DNA of 6,888 nucleotides from JASJHI01 sp965371355 (GCA_965371355.1 CBDUYD010000156.1:1-6888); one strand, 5' to 3'. Shown: positions 1-6,618, counted from the stretch's first letter. A program made the numbers and translations. The notes: a model not told the origin generated them from the sequence alone.

Positions 1-76
1 GGTGTGTTCCTCTCCTCGTCGACACCAACACTACGCGTTGTCCGGGCGCCGGTCCCAGGCCCGCTCCGCCGCCCTC

Positions 77-113
77 GACAACCTGGGTTGCCACGCGCGC
101 AACCTGGGTTGTC
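77..113. repeat. Two copies of a 12-base near-palindrome, 21 bp apart, that also form a hairpin
   Basis: The sequence CAACCTGGGTTG occurs at 79-90 and again at 100-111. Each copy is itself CAACC-TG-GGTTG, an inverted repeat. The copies start 21 bp apart, about two helical turns, which would put two bound dimers on the same DNA face. The whole block also folds: 77-91 pairs with 99-113 as a 15-bp stem with two central T-G wobbles (read as + strand RNA) and a 7-base loop at 92-98. Tandem palindromes always create such a fold, so an operator pair and an RNA hairpin (for instance a terminator of an upstream gene) cannot be told apart here. No T-run follows the hairpin. Confidence 0.6.
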
Positions 114-129
114 ATGTCACGAATGGCCT

Positions 130-146
130 CACCGGCCGAGCCGGTG
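130..146. repeat. 7-bp inverted repeat with 3-base loop
   Basis: CACCGGC at 130-136 is followed after three bases by GCCGGTG at 140-146, a perfect 7-bp inverted repeat. It lies upstream of the promoter candidate. In a GC-rich region such a short palindrome may arise by chance, so a regulatory role is only a possibility. Confidence 0.35.
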
Positions 147-189
147 CTCGATGGGGAGCGGTGGAGCGACGCTCACCGAGCCTCACCGC

Positions 190-218
190 TTGATCGTGCA
201 ACGGCGATCGCCTACCGT
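190..218 (+). promoter_or_regulatory. Candidate sigma-70-type promoter of the hydrolase/lipoprotein operon
   Basis: TTGATC at 190-195 resembles a -35 box. After a 17-bp spacer comes TACCGT at 213-218, which fits the loose TAnnnT pattern of actinobacterial -10 boxes. Transcription would then begin near 225, just before the inverted repeat at 230-248. Both boxes are imperfect, and GATACT at 224-229 is an alternative -10 box without a well-placed partner. This is inference from spacing and consensus only. Confidence 0.25.
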
Positions 219-229
219 GCGCCGATACT

Positions 230-248
230 GTTCGGAGGGGTTCCGAAC
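230..248. repeat. 7-bp inverted repeat just upstream of the ribosome binding site
   Basis: GTTCGGA at 230-236 and TCCGAAC at 242-248 are perfect reverse complements separated by five bases. The repeat ends eight bases before the Shine-Dalgarno sequence at 257-263. It could be an operator overlapping the transcription start or a small 5'-UTR hairpin. It is not the usual actinobacterial LexA box, which has GAAC and GTTC in the opposite order around four bases. Confidence 0.45.
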
Positions 249-268
249 GCTGATTCGGGAGGATTGAC

Positions 269-2194
269 ATGAGGCGGACATTGATCGTCGTCGTCGGAGT
301 GCTCGGACTCGTCGCCGCCGGATTCACCCCCGCCGCGGCCCAGCAAGAACCGGCGCCGGAACCCGGCACTGCGCCGTTGCTTCGGGCATCCAGGCTCGCC
401 GCCCAGCCGGCCGAGCCGGTCGCTCCGATCTTCTCGGACTCCGGACGCATCAGCCTCTCGACCGACGCGATCGGCACCAATCGGGCTTCGGGCGCCGACG
501 TCGAGGTCGACAAGCCCGTCGGAGGGACCGTCCGCCGCGCATTCCTCGTAGCGGCCTCGACCGGCTTCAGCGGGTACGAACCGGTCGACGGCGACATCGA
601 GCTCGACGGTCAGCCAGTCGTCTGGGACGACACACGCACCATGCTGAACGGGATCTCATCGGTCAACGTCTGGGCAGACGTGACGACACTCGTCGCGTCG
701 AAGCTCGATGCTGCTCAGCCCGGCCGGGTGAGCATCCACGTCGAGGAGATCGCGAACACCTTCCAGATCGATGGTGCGATCCTCGCCGTCATCTTCGACG
801 ATCCCACAGCGGTGCGCGACCGGGCGGTCGTACTCGCCTACGGCGCACAACAGGTGACCGGCGATCGCATCCGCCTCGTGCGCCTGCCGGAGGTCCCGCT
901 CGCCGACGTGCGCGCCACCCTCGGCGTGGGCATCAGCTTCGGCTATCAGCCGACCGGCCAGGACTCGACGATCGACGTCAACGGTGTCAGGCTCACATCT
1001 TCCGCTGGCGGCCAGGACGACGGCGCGGGCGCGAACGGTGCGCTCATCACCGTCGGTGGGCTCGATGACGTCGCAGCGAACCCGGTCGACCCGTTCGCTC
1101 GGGGTTATCAGACGAGCTGCCCACGATGTGACGACGAGCTGTACGACCTGACATCGTTCATCACCGAGAGCGGTGTAACGCTGCTCGAACTGACAACCAC
1201 GAATCCGTCCGCGGACGACAACTTCATGTTCGCCGCGCTCGACGTCGAGGGGGCAACTGTGACGTGGACCCCGTCGTCGGGTGACGAGGTCGAGTACGTC
1301 GCCATCGGAGACTCGACGACGACGGGCTTCTCGGTGAAGACGTGCGTGGAGAACCAGGAGGATTGGCCGTACGGATGTGTGGGCGACCCCCCGGCTACGC
1401 CCTATCCGGAACGGATCGCGGCCGCCGACGCCCGCTTCGACGACCTCGAACGCAAGGGCATCTGGGGTTACACGGTCGGCGAGCTGGTCGAGGCGTTCGA
1501 CCTCGGGGAAAACAAGGAGGGCGAGTGGGAGCCTCAGCTGACGACAGCGCAGCGCGCGAACGCGCTCGTGACGGTGTCGCTCGGCGCCAACGACATGAAG
1601 TTCTCCGACGTGCAACATTGGCTCGGCCAGTGCGTCGGCCTCGAACAGAAGACGTTCCTGGGCCAGTTCTACGACTACGACATCGTCGTGCGCGAAGACG
1701 CCTGCCGGGAGGCGGCCGAGGCGAGGGCGACCGATCCCGCCCTCGCCGCTGATCTCGACGACATGTTCGATGCGCTCGACGCCGCAGACGCCAACGGGGC
1801 GACGGTGGTGATCACCGAGTACTTCAACCCGTTCAACGACAGCAAACATGTGCGGTTCTTTCCCGATCGATCGTGCTCGCTCATCCATTCGATCGGCGAC
1901 ATCATCACCTCGGCAATCAACACCGAACTCGAGCAGCGAGCCGTGAGCCACGGGTTCACCGTGGCCGATTTCAAGGAACCGTTCGACGGGCACGGAGCAG
2001 GAGCGGAGGACAGCTACGTCTTCGGCAGCGACTGCGAGACGATCGGTGCGCTCACCGCCGTCGACTTCGACTTCGGTTGGCCGCCGGTCGACACCGGTGC
2101 CTCGCAGAAGGAGGTCCAACAGCGGTTCGACCCTCATCCGAACGCCGACGGCACCGAGGCCCAGGCAAACGCGATCCTGGAGGTATTGTCATGA
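269..2194 (+). CDS. Secreted SGNH/GDSL-family hydrolase with an N-terminal beta-rich domain
   Basis: This 641-residue protein is probably an exported esterase, lipase or deacylase. Residues 1-24 form a Sec signal peptide (two Arg, a hydrophobic core, then Ala-Ala-Ala before Gln25). Residues about 45-340 are a beta-rich region of unassigned family containing CPRCDDELYDL and later NPSADDNFMF. I have seen similar wording in bacterial surface proteins but cannot name the family firmly. The SGNH domain covers about 340-641: the nucleophile is Ser349 in AIGDSTTTGF, the oxyanion Asn is Asn441 in SLGANDM, and the C-terminal His is His623 in DPHPNADG. Asp621 sits two residues before the His instead of the usual three. 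Several cysteines in this half suggest disulfide bonds, as in actinobacterial secreted SGNH enzymes. The start is supported by GGGAGGA at 257-263, five bases upstream. The stop overlaps the next start by ATGA. The substrate is unknown. Confidence 0.88.
   Translation: MRRTLIVVVGVLGLVAAGFTPAAAQQEPAPEPGTAPLLRASRLAAQPAEPVAPIFSDSGRISLSTDAIGTNRASGADVEVDKPVGGTVRRAFLVAASTGFSGYEPVDGDIELDGQPVVWDDTRTMLNGISSVNVWADVTTLVASKLDAAQPGRVSIHVEEIANTFQIDGAILAVIFDDPTAVRDRAVVLAYGAQQVTGDRIRLVRLPEVPLADVRATLGVGISFGYQPTGQDSTIDVNGVRLTSSAGGQDDGAGANGALITVGGLDDVAANPVDPFARGYQTSCPRCDDELYDLTSFITESGVTLLELTTTNPSADDNFMFAALDVEGATVTWTPSSGDEVEYVAIGDSTTTGFSVKTCVENQEDWPYGCVGDPPATPYPERIAAADARFDDLERKGIWGYTVGELVEAFDLGENKEGEWEPQLTTAQRANALVTVSLGANDMKFSDVQHWLGQCVGLEQKTFLGQFYDYDIVVREDACREAAEARATDPALAADLDDMFDALDAADANGATVVITEYFNPFNDSKHVRFFPDRSCSLIHSIGDIITSAINTELEQRAVSHGFTVADFKEPFDGHGAGAEDSYVFGSDCETIGALTAVDFDFGWPPVDTGASQKEVQQRFDPHPNADGTEAQANAILEVLS
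2179..2183 (+). promoter_or_regulatory. Ribosome binding site that sets the lipoprotein start
   Basis: GGAGG lies seven bases before the ATG at 2191, inside the last codons of the hydrolase gene. The reading frame is open much further upstream (from at least 1873), so this site is the main reason for starting at 2191. An in-frame ATG at 2194 is an almost equivalent choice. The later ATGs at 2218 and 2272 have no such site. Confidence 0.75.
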
Positions 2195-2982
2195 TGCGCA
2201 TCTTCCAGACCCGGCCGATGCGAACTTCGCGCGCTGACCGCCCGAGCGGGCGCCGGACCCACCGCTTGCCGATGAGTGTGGTGATCGGCGGTCTGATCCT
2301 CGTCGGCTGCGGCCAAACCCAGACTGTCGTGACCGAAGACGCCCCTGCGAACGAGTCACCGTTTGTCGTCCAGGCCAAGACCGGACCCAAGATGGACCTC
2401 GACGATGTCGCGGCCGCGTGCGCGGAGAGCACCGAGGGCCCGGGGATCGCTGTCATCGACCGCGATCTCCGCGATGCGAACACCACCGTCGAACTCCCCG
2501 ACTGCGTTCTGCACCTCGAACAGGGTGCCGGGATCCAGCTGAACAATGTGGTGATAACCGGCGGAATCCTCAACATCCACGACCGGGACACCGATCCCTC
2601 GGCCAACAGGATCAAGCTGCAGCGCGTCGAGATCGACGTCGATGCCTTGCTCGTCGAACTCAACGACGTCGATGACTCCCTACAGATCGAGGCGACCGAC
2701 CTCGTCACAGCCCAGGGAATCGGTCTGCGGGTGGCCGGGACACGCGACGGGGCCAACGAAGGCGGTGACATCCGGCTGGTCGGTTCCAGTCTGCTGTCGA
2801 CCGATCTCGACGCCACGATTCACATCCTGGCGTCCGAGCACAGCGGCACGGTCCGACTGATCAACACCACGGTCGACACGCGCGGTGCGCTCACCGTCCT
2901 GGCGGCGGACTGCGAGGCCAGGATCGGCGGCGACCTGCTCGACTGCTCCACCGCAACGCTGGAGGATCAGCTCGGATCGTAG
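2191..2982 (+). CDS. Putative lipoprotein with a beta-helix-like mature domain
   Basis: This is a 263-residue product that I do not recognise as a named family. A long basic N-region is followed by a hydrophobic segment ending in the lipobox LVGC, with Cys40 as the predicted lipidated residue, so the protein should be anchored on the outer face of the membrane. The next 25 or so residues are linker-like. From about residue 95 there are repeated short hydrophobic strands separated by Asn, Gly and Asp turns (for example VVITGGILNI, DIRLVGSSLL and VRLINTTVDT), which suggests a small right-handed beta-helix, as in pectate-lyase-like folds. No catalytic motif is evident. Cysteines 77, 105, 241 and 252 could form two disulfides. 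The start overlaps the upstream hydrolase stop (ATGA), implying coupled translation and a shared extracytoplasmic role, perhaps carbohydrate or surface binding. The fold and role are inferred. Confidence 0.8.
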   Translation: MMRIFQTRPMRTSRADRPSGRRTHRLPMSVVIGGLILVGCGQTQTVVTEDAPANESPFVVQAKTGPKMDLDDVAAACAESTEGPGIAVIDRDLRDANTTVELPDCVLHLEQGAGIQLNNVVITGGILNIHDRDTDPSANRIKLQRVEIDVDALLVELNDVDDSLQIEATDLVTAQGIGLRVAGTRDGANEGGDIRLVGSSLLSTDLDATIHILASEHSGTVRLINTTVDTRGALTVLAADCEARIGGDLLDCSTATLEDQLGS

Positions 2983-3010
2983 GCGCCTGGATCGTGCTCC
3001 GAGCTGGTTC
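2964..3010. terminator. Possible bidirectional terminator between convergent operons
   Basis: CAGCTCGGA at 2968-2976 is perfectly complementary to TCCGAGCTG at 2998-3006. Read as + strand RNA, the stem extends to 13 pairs (2964-2976 with 2998-3010) including two G-U wobbles, with a 21-base loop. The loop contains the stop codon of the lipoprotein gene and the palindrome AGGCGCCT (2981-2988), and the right arm runs into the SWIM gene stop. There is no T-run on either side and the loop is long, so termination is plausible from position and symmetry but not proven. Confidence 0.4.
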
Positions 3011-3908
3011 AGCTCTGGACCCAGGAGGGCTGACTCGCGGCCGGATCGGTGAGTGTCTCGTACGCGCCCTCCAACAGATCGGTCAACGGGATCCCGCCGA
3101 CCTCGGCTTCGAGCGATTCCATCCGCGACAGGACACGCGCAGCCGGTGTCGGCGGATCGGCGGCCGGCACCGCCTCGACGAACACGAGCGGCGGCGCGGC
3201 CGGATTCTCCTCCGAGCGCGCCACTTCCCCTCGCGTCCGGCCCGGCACGAGTGGCCACCAGGGCGCCACCGGGTTGTCGGAGCCGTCGGGGCCGTCCGTC
3301 GCCGGGCCCGCGCGAAGGTGGCCCAATACCTCGTCGCGGGTGCGGCCACGCCACAGCAGCAACAGCCATGGATCGGTATCGAGTCGGTCGGCGTACACGT
3401 ACAGCACCGCCGCGATGTGCTTGCACGGGTTCTCCCAGTCGGGGCAGTTGCAGTTCGCCTGCAGATCACCCCACGTCGCCGCGAACAATGCGACCCCCGC
3501 CTCGCTGAACACGCCCTCGAGTTCGGTCGGAACCTCGCCCGCCAAAAGTTGGGCAGCGAAACCCACCCTCGCGGCGAAGGCATCGTCGACCTTGCTCCAC
3601 TGCAGGGCCGACGGCTGCGGAGACTGGACGGTGACCAGATACGGCGTTCGACGAGACCCCTGCACCTGGGCGGCGATCAACCCCGGGGTGACATCGAGCG
3701 ACATGACCTGACCGCTGCGCGCGTACCGGCGGCCGCGCTGCATTCGTGCGCCCAGCCCGTACGAATCGAGGACGTCGATGAACCGCTTCGACCACCACGT
3801 GTCGGCCATCTGCCCGCGGCGCTTGCTGGTGCTCATCCCGTCCTCGACGGGAAGTGGTTTCGACGCCGGGAAATTCTGCCACCGGTTGTCCCACCGCCGT
3901 CTGGTCAT
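3009..3908 (-). CDS. SWIM zinc-finger protein, partner of the SNF2 helicase
   Basis: This 299-residue protein carries a SWIM-type zinc-binding motif, CNCPDWENPCKH, with ligands Cys153, Cys155, Cys162 and His164 (CxCx6CxH). The N-terminal half has features typical of bacterial SWIM proteins that neighbour SNF2 helicases: TWWSKRFIDVLDS near 37-49, GRRYARSGQV near 59-68 and VQGSRRTPY near 82-90. After the finger comes LLLLWRGRTRDEVL (182-195), also characteristic. The last 100 residues are Pro/Ala-rich with a short helical end. SWIM domains are thought to bind DNA or proteins, so this one probably guides or modulates the helicase. I chose the ATG at 3908, not the in-frame upstream start at 4148, because it has GGAGG seven bases before it, overlaps the helicase stop as ATGA, and begins the conserved sequence; the 80 extra residues are Arg/His-rich antisense-like filler. 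Confidence 0.9.
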   Translation of the reverse strand: MTRRRWDNRWQNFPASKPLPVEDGMSTSKRRGQMADTWWSKRFIDVLDSYGLGARMQRGRRYARSGQVMSLDVTPGLIAAQVQGSRRTPYLVTVQSPQPSALQWSKVDDAFAARVGFAAQLLAGEVPTELEGVFSEAGVALFAATWGDLQANCNCPDWENPCKHIAAVLYVYADRLDTDPWLLLLWRGRTRDEVLGHLRAGPATDGPDGSDNPVAPWWPLVPGRTRGEVARSEENPAAPPLVFVEAVPAADPPTPAARVLSRMESLEAEVGGIPLTDLLEGAYETLTDPAASQPSWVQS

Positions 3909-6553
3909 CGGTCGACCTCCGAGGAGCGCAGTTCGATCACGTCGCGGAGTTCGTCGGTCGACAGCTCGGTGAGCCATTGCTCGCCCGCGCCGACCACGCG
4001 ATCCGCGAGCGCCCGCTTGTTCGTGATCATCGTGTCGATCCGCTCCTCTATCGTGCCCGCCGACACGAGCTTGTGGACGTGCACGGTACGGTGCTGACCG
4101 ATGCGGTAGGCCCGATCGGTGGCCTGATCCTCGACCGCCGGGTTCCACCAGCGATCGAGATGGATCACGTGAGCGGCCGGCGTGAGGTTGAGCCCCGTGC
4201 CGCCCGCCTTCAACGACAGCAGGAAGATCGGCGGGCCGTCCGGCTCGGCGAATCGGGCGACCACCTTGTCTCGGCCGCGCCGCGTGACGCCGCCGTGCAG
4301 CCAGAGCGGCTCGATGCCGTAGCGCCGCGTCAGGTGGGCGCGCACCAGCTCACCCCACTGGGTGTACTGGGTGAAGCACAGAACCTTGTCGCCGGCGACG
4401 AGTATCTCGTCGAGCAACTCCTCGACGCGGGTCAGCTTGCCGGAACGATGCGGCAGCGGCGAGCCGTCGCCGAGCAGGTGGGCAGGGTGGTTGCAGACCT
4501 GCTTCAACTTGGTGATGCCCGCCAGGACCAGTCCGCGGCGCTCGATCCCGTCGGCCCCCTCGGCCACCTCGAGCAGATCGGCGACCACCGCCTGGTAGAG
4601 GGTCGCCTGCTCCCTGGTCAGCGGGCATCGCTCGGTCTGCTCGATCTTGTCGGGGAGATCGTCGATGATCGAGCGGTCGGTCTTCAATCTCCGCAGCACG
4701 AACGGAGTGGTGATGCGACGCAGCAACGCTGTGGCGTCTGGATCGTGATCACGCTCGATCGGACGGGCGAACCGCTCCTTGAACGAACGTATCGAGCCGA
4801 GCAGTTCGGGATTCAGCACGTGCATCAGCGACCACAGGTCGGACAGACGGTTCTCGACCGGTGTGCCGGTGAGCGCGATCCGCCGGCCCGCACGCAGCCG
4901 GGCGACGGCCCTGGCCTGGGCAGTGCCGTGGTTCTTGACCTGCTGCGCCTCATCGAGCACCAGCCGGGCGAACACGGTGTCCGAAAGCTGCTCGACGTCG
5001 CGGGCAACCAGTGCGTACGTGGTCAGCACCACGTCATGTGCGGCGGCCAGCTCGGCAAACTCCCCGTCGCGGCTCCTGTCGGGACCGTGGTGGATGAGCA
5101 CCGACAGCTCCGGGGCGAACCGTTCGAGTTCGTTCGCCCAGTTGCCGATCACCGACACGGGGCACACGACCAACGTCGGTCCGTCGACGCGATCGGCGAG
5201 CACGGTGGCGATCAGCTGTGCCGTCTTGCCGAGACCCATGTCATCGGCGAGACAGGCCCCGAGGCCCAATCGGCCGAGGAACGTCAACCAGCCGACACCT
5301 CGCTCCTGGTATTCGCGGAGTTGGCCGACGAAACCGTCGGGAGTCGGTATCGGATGCACGGTCGAATGCAGGGCCTCGTCGAGCAACTCGCCGAGCGCAC
5401 CGGCCGCAACCACTCCCACGACGGCAACGTCTTCGGGCGCCGCCATCGTGTCGATCCCGAGGCCGGCCCGCAACAGCTCGGCGCCGGTCGCCTCACCGTG
5501 AGCGCCGACGTTTCGCAGGATCGCCTCGATCTCGCCCGGATCCACCTGCACCCACTCGCCGCGCACTCTCACCAGTGCGCGCTTGGCGGACGCCGCCGTT
5601 TCCAAGGCCCTCAGATCCGCCTTGGTGAGCCGCCGATCGCCCAACGCCGCCTCCCATGTGAATGCCACCATCTGCTCGAGCGAGAACCCCGCTTCGGTCA
5701 CCGCGCCGTCGTCGGCCGATTTCGAAGTCTTGGCGCGCAACCCCAATCGACGGCCCCGGGTCCACCACGACGGCAGGAGCACGGCGATTCCCGAGTCCTC
5801 GAGGACGGCGGTGCGGTCACGAACGATCTCCAGCACGGTGCGGTCATCGAGTTCGATGCCCTGCGGCACCGGCGCATCCAGAACGGACGCAAGCTCGGGA
5901 GCGAGCCGCACGAGTCGACCGAGCCCGCCGAGCAATTCCTCGAGTGCTCCCGGGGCAAACGGCGCCGTTCCGTCCCACACGTCCTCGAGCGGCACCATCA
6001 GGCTCGGCTCGTCGACATCGCGGGCGAGGAGGTCGATGCGCCACGCCTCGTCACTGTCGTTCGGCTCGAGCACCCGGACGCAGAGTTGGGCGCTGCCGGC
6101 CACCGCCGCCCCCGAGCACACCCAGCGGTTGATCTCGGCGGCGAACGCTGCAACCCTTTCCTCGTCATGGGACGCGGCGATCCACGGATCGTCCGTCGCC
6201 AGCGACAATGCCCACGCGTGCGGCACCGTCCGCCGTCCGGGCCGCCGACCAACCACCGTCGTGGCGGTGCTGATCAGCCGGTCACGCACCTCGCGATCGA
6301 CCTCCTCGGCGAGTGTCTCGGCCACCTCCCGGTGCGCCTCCGCCGAGTCGTCGCCGAGCAATGACGCGAGCAGCTCCCGATCGCCGGCGGCCGGGAGCGG
6401 CCACCACTGCGAGCGCATGCGACCGTCGGATCCGGCGACCATCCCCGGCACGACCCGTCCGCCGTCGACGAAGTACTGCGCCACCTCCCGGCAGCGCTCC
6501 ATGTCGACGACCATCGCCGGTGAGATTAGGCGATCTGCCATCACGATCGGCAT
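3905..6553 (-). CDS. SNF2-family DNA-dependent ATPase (HelZ-like helicase)
   Basis: This 882-residue protein belongs to the SNF2 branch of superfamily 2, which moves along or remodels DNA-protein complexes using ATP. The motifs are complete and in order: LREYQ (412-416), Walker A DDMGLGKT with Lys443, motif Ia LVVCPVSVIGNW, Walker B DEAQ (534-537), motif III TGTP (from 562), motif V SLKAGGTGLNLT (about 782-793) and motif VI QATDRAYRIGQ (810-820). Residues about 215-345 match the bacterial SNF2-associated domain (DUF3670), with LLPSWWTRGRRLGLRAK inside it. Mycobacterial HelZ has the same layout but is longer at the N-terminus. The ATG at 6553 directly follows an in-frame TAG and has a modest GAGG about nine bases upstream; Met5 at 6541 is the alternative. 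The SWIM gene follows with an ATGA overlap. Roles in DNA repair, transcription recycling or defence are possible; nothing here chooses between them. Confidence 0.94.
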   Translation of the reverse strand: MPIVMADRLISPAMVVDMERCREVAQYFVDGGRVVPGMVAGSDGRMRSQWWPLPAAGDRELLASLLGDDSAEAHREVAETLAEEVDREVRDRLISTATTVVGRRPGRRTVPHAWALSLATDDPWIAASHDEERVAAFAAEINRWVCSGAAVAGSAQLCVRVLEPNDSDEAWRIDLLARDVDEPSLMVPLEDVWDGTAPFAPGALEELLGGLGRLVRLAPELASVLDAPVPQGIELDDRTVLEIVRDRTAVLEDSGIAVLLPSWWTRGRRLGLRAKTSKSADDGAVTEAGFSLEQMVAFTWEAALGDRRLTKADLRALETAASAKRALVRVRGEWVQVDPGEIEAILRNVGAHGEATGAELLRAGLGIDTMAAPEDVAVVGVVAAGALGELLDEALHSTVHPIPTPDGFVGQLREYQERGVGWLTFLGRLGLGACLADDMGLGKTAQLIATVLADRVDGPTLVVCPVSVIGNWANELERFAPELSVLIHHGPDRSRDGEFAELAAAHDVVLTTYALVARDVEQLSDTVFARLVLDEAQQVKNHGTAQARAVARLRAGRRIALTGTPVENRLSDLWSLMHVLNPELLGSIRSFKERFARPIERDHDPDATALLRRITTPFVLRRLKTDRSIIDDLPDKIEQTERCPLTREQATLYQAVVADLLEVAEGADGIERRGLVLAGITKLKQVCNHPAHLLGDGSPLPHRSGKLTRVEELLDEILVAGDKVLCFTQYTQWGELVRAHLTRRYGIEPLWLHGGVTRRGRDKVVARFAEPDGPPIFLLSLKAGGTGLNLTPAAHVIHLDRWWNPAVEDQATDRAYRIGQHRTVHVHKLVSAGTIEERIDTMITNKRALADRVVGAGEQWLTELSTDELRDVIELRSSEVDR
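3916..3920 (-). promoter_or_regulatory. Ribosome binding site that sets the SWIM protein start
   Basis: On the minus strand GGAGG lies seven bases before the ATG at 3908-3906, within the final codons of the helicase gene. The arrangement is the same as at 2179-2194 and supports translational coupling of the SWIM protein to the helicase. It is the main reason to reject the longer upstream reading frame. Confidence 0.78.
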
Positions 6554-6618
6554 CTACGGGCACCTCGCGCCGACCCTTCGCGACGAGCCCTGTGGCCGGG
6601 GAGGCCTGGCGCTCTAGA

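Larger units (their letters stand above)
1..268. other. Leader region without a convincing gene
   Basis: This stretch lies between the left edge and the first gene. All short reading frames in it have arginine-rich or low-complexity translations. The best one, open in frame 3 from the edge to 272, has only about 62% G/C at third positions over 114-272 by my count, against roughly 80-87% in two sampled stretches of the following gene. What the stretch does contain is three inverted repeats (77-113, 130-146, 230-248), a weak promoter candidate (190-218) and a good Shine-Dalgarno sequence at 257-263. The beginning could belong to the end or promoter of a gene outside the window; the sequence does not decide this. 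Confidence 0.6.

Noticed and set aside
230..248. An SOS (LexA) box near the hydrolase start
   Set aside because: The arms are in the order GTTC...GAAC with a longer separation, not GAAC-N4-GTTC, so the LexA pattern is not met.
656..2137. A 493-codon open frame on the minus strand opposite the hydrolase gene
   Set aside because: The composition is Arg/Val/Asp-heavy and repetitive, and the opposite strand has a signal peptide and SGNH motifs. It is an antisense shadow.
1873..2190. An upstream extension of the lipoprotein gene in the same frame
   Set aside because: It overlaps the catalytic end of the hydrolase gene, is Arg-rich, and would bury the lipoprotein signal sequence inside the protein.
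2994..4097. A 367-codon plus-strand frame and further frames opposite the SWIM gene
   Set aside because: These are Arg-rich translations with no domain pattern; the SWIM motif and family-typical flanks are on the minus strand.
3909..4148. An 80-residue N-terminal extension of the SWIM protein
   Set aside because: This part is Arg/His-rich, overlaps the conserved C-terminal helicase motifs in another frame, and has no conserved SWIM-protein sequence. The GGAGG site and ATGA overlap support the start at 3908.
3854..6364. An 836-codon open frame on the plus strand opposite the helicase gene
   Set aside because: Its translation is rich in Arg, His, Gln and Val without recognisable motifs, while the minus strand encodes every SNF2 motif in order. 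Long antisense frames are expected where third positions are mostly G or C.
3009..6553. A complete DISARM- or BREX-like defence system around the SNF2 helicase
   Set aside because: None of the expected partners (DNA methyltransferase, phospholipase-D nuclease, phosphatase or specific DUFs) is in the window; the other genes are a secreted hydrolase and a lipoprotein on the opposite strand.
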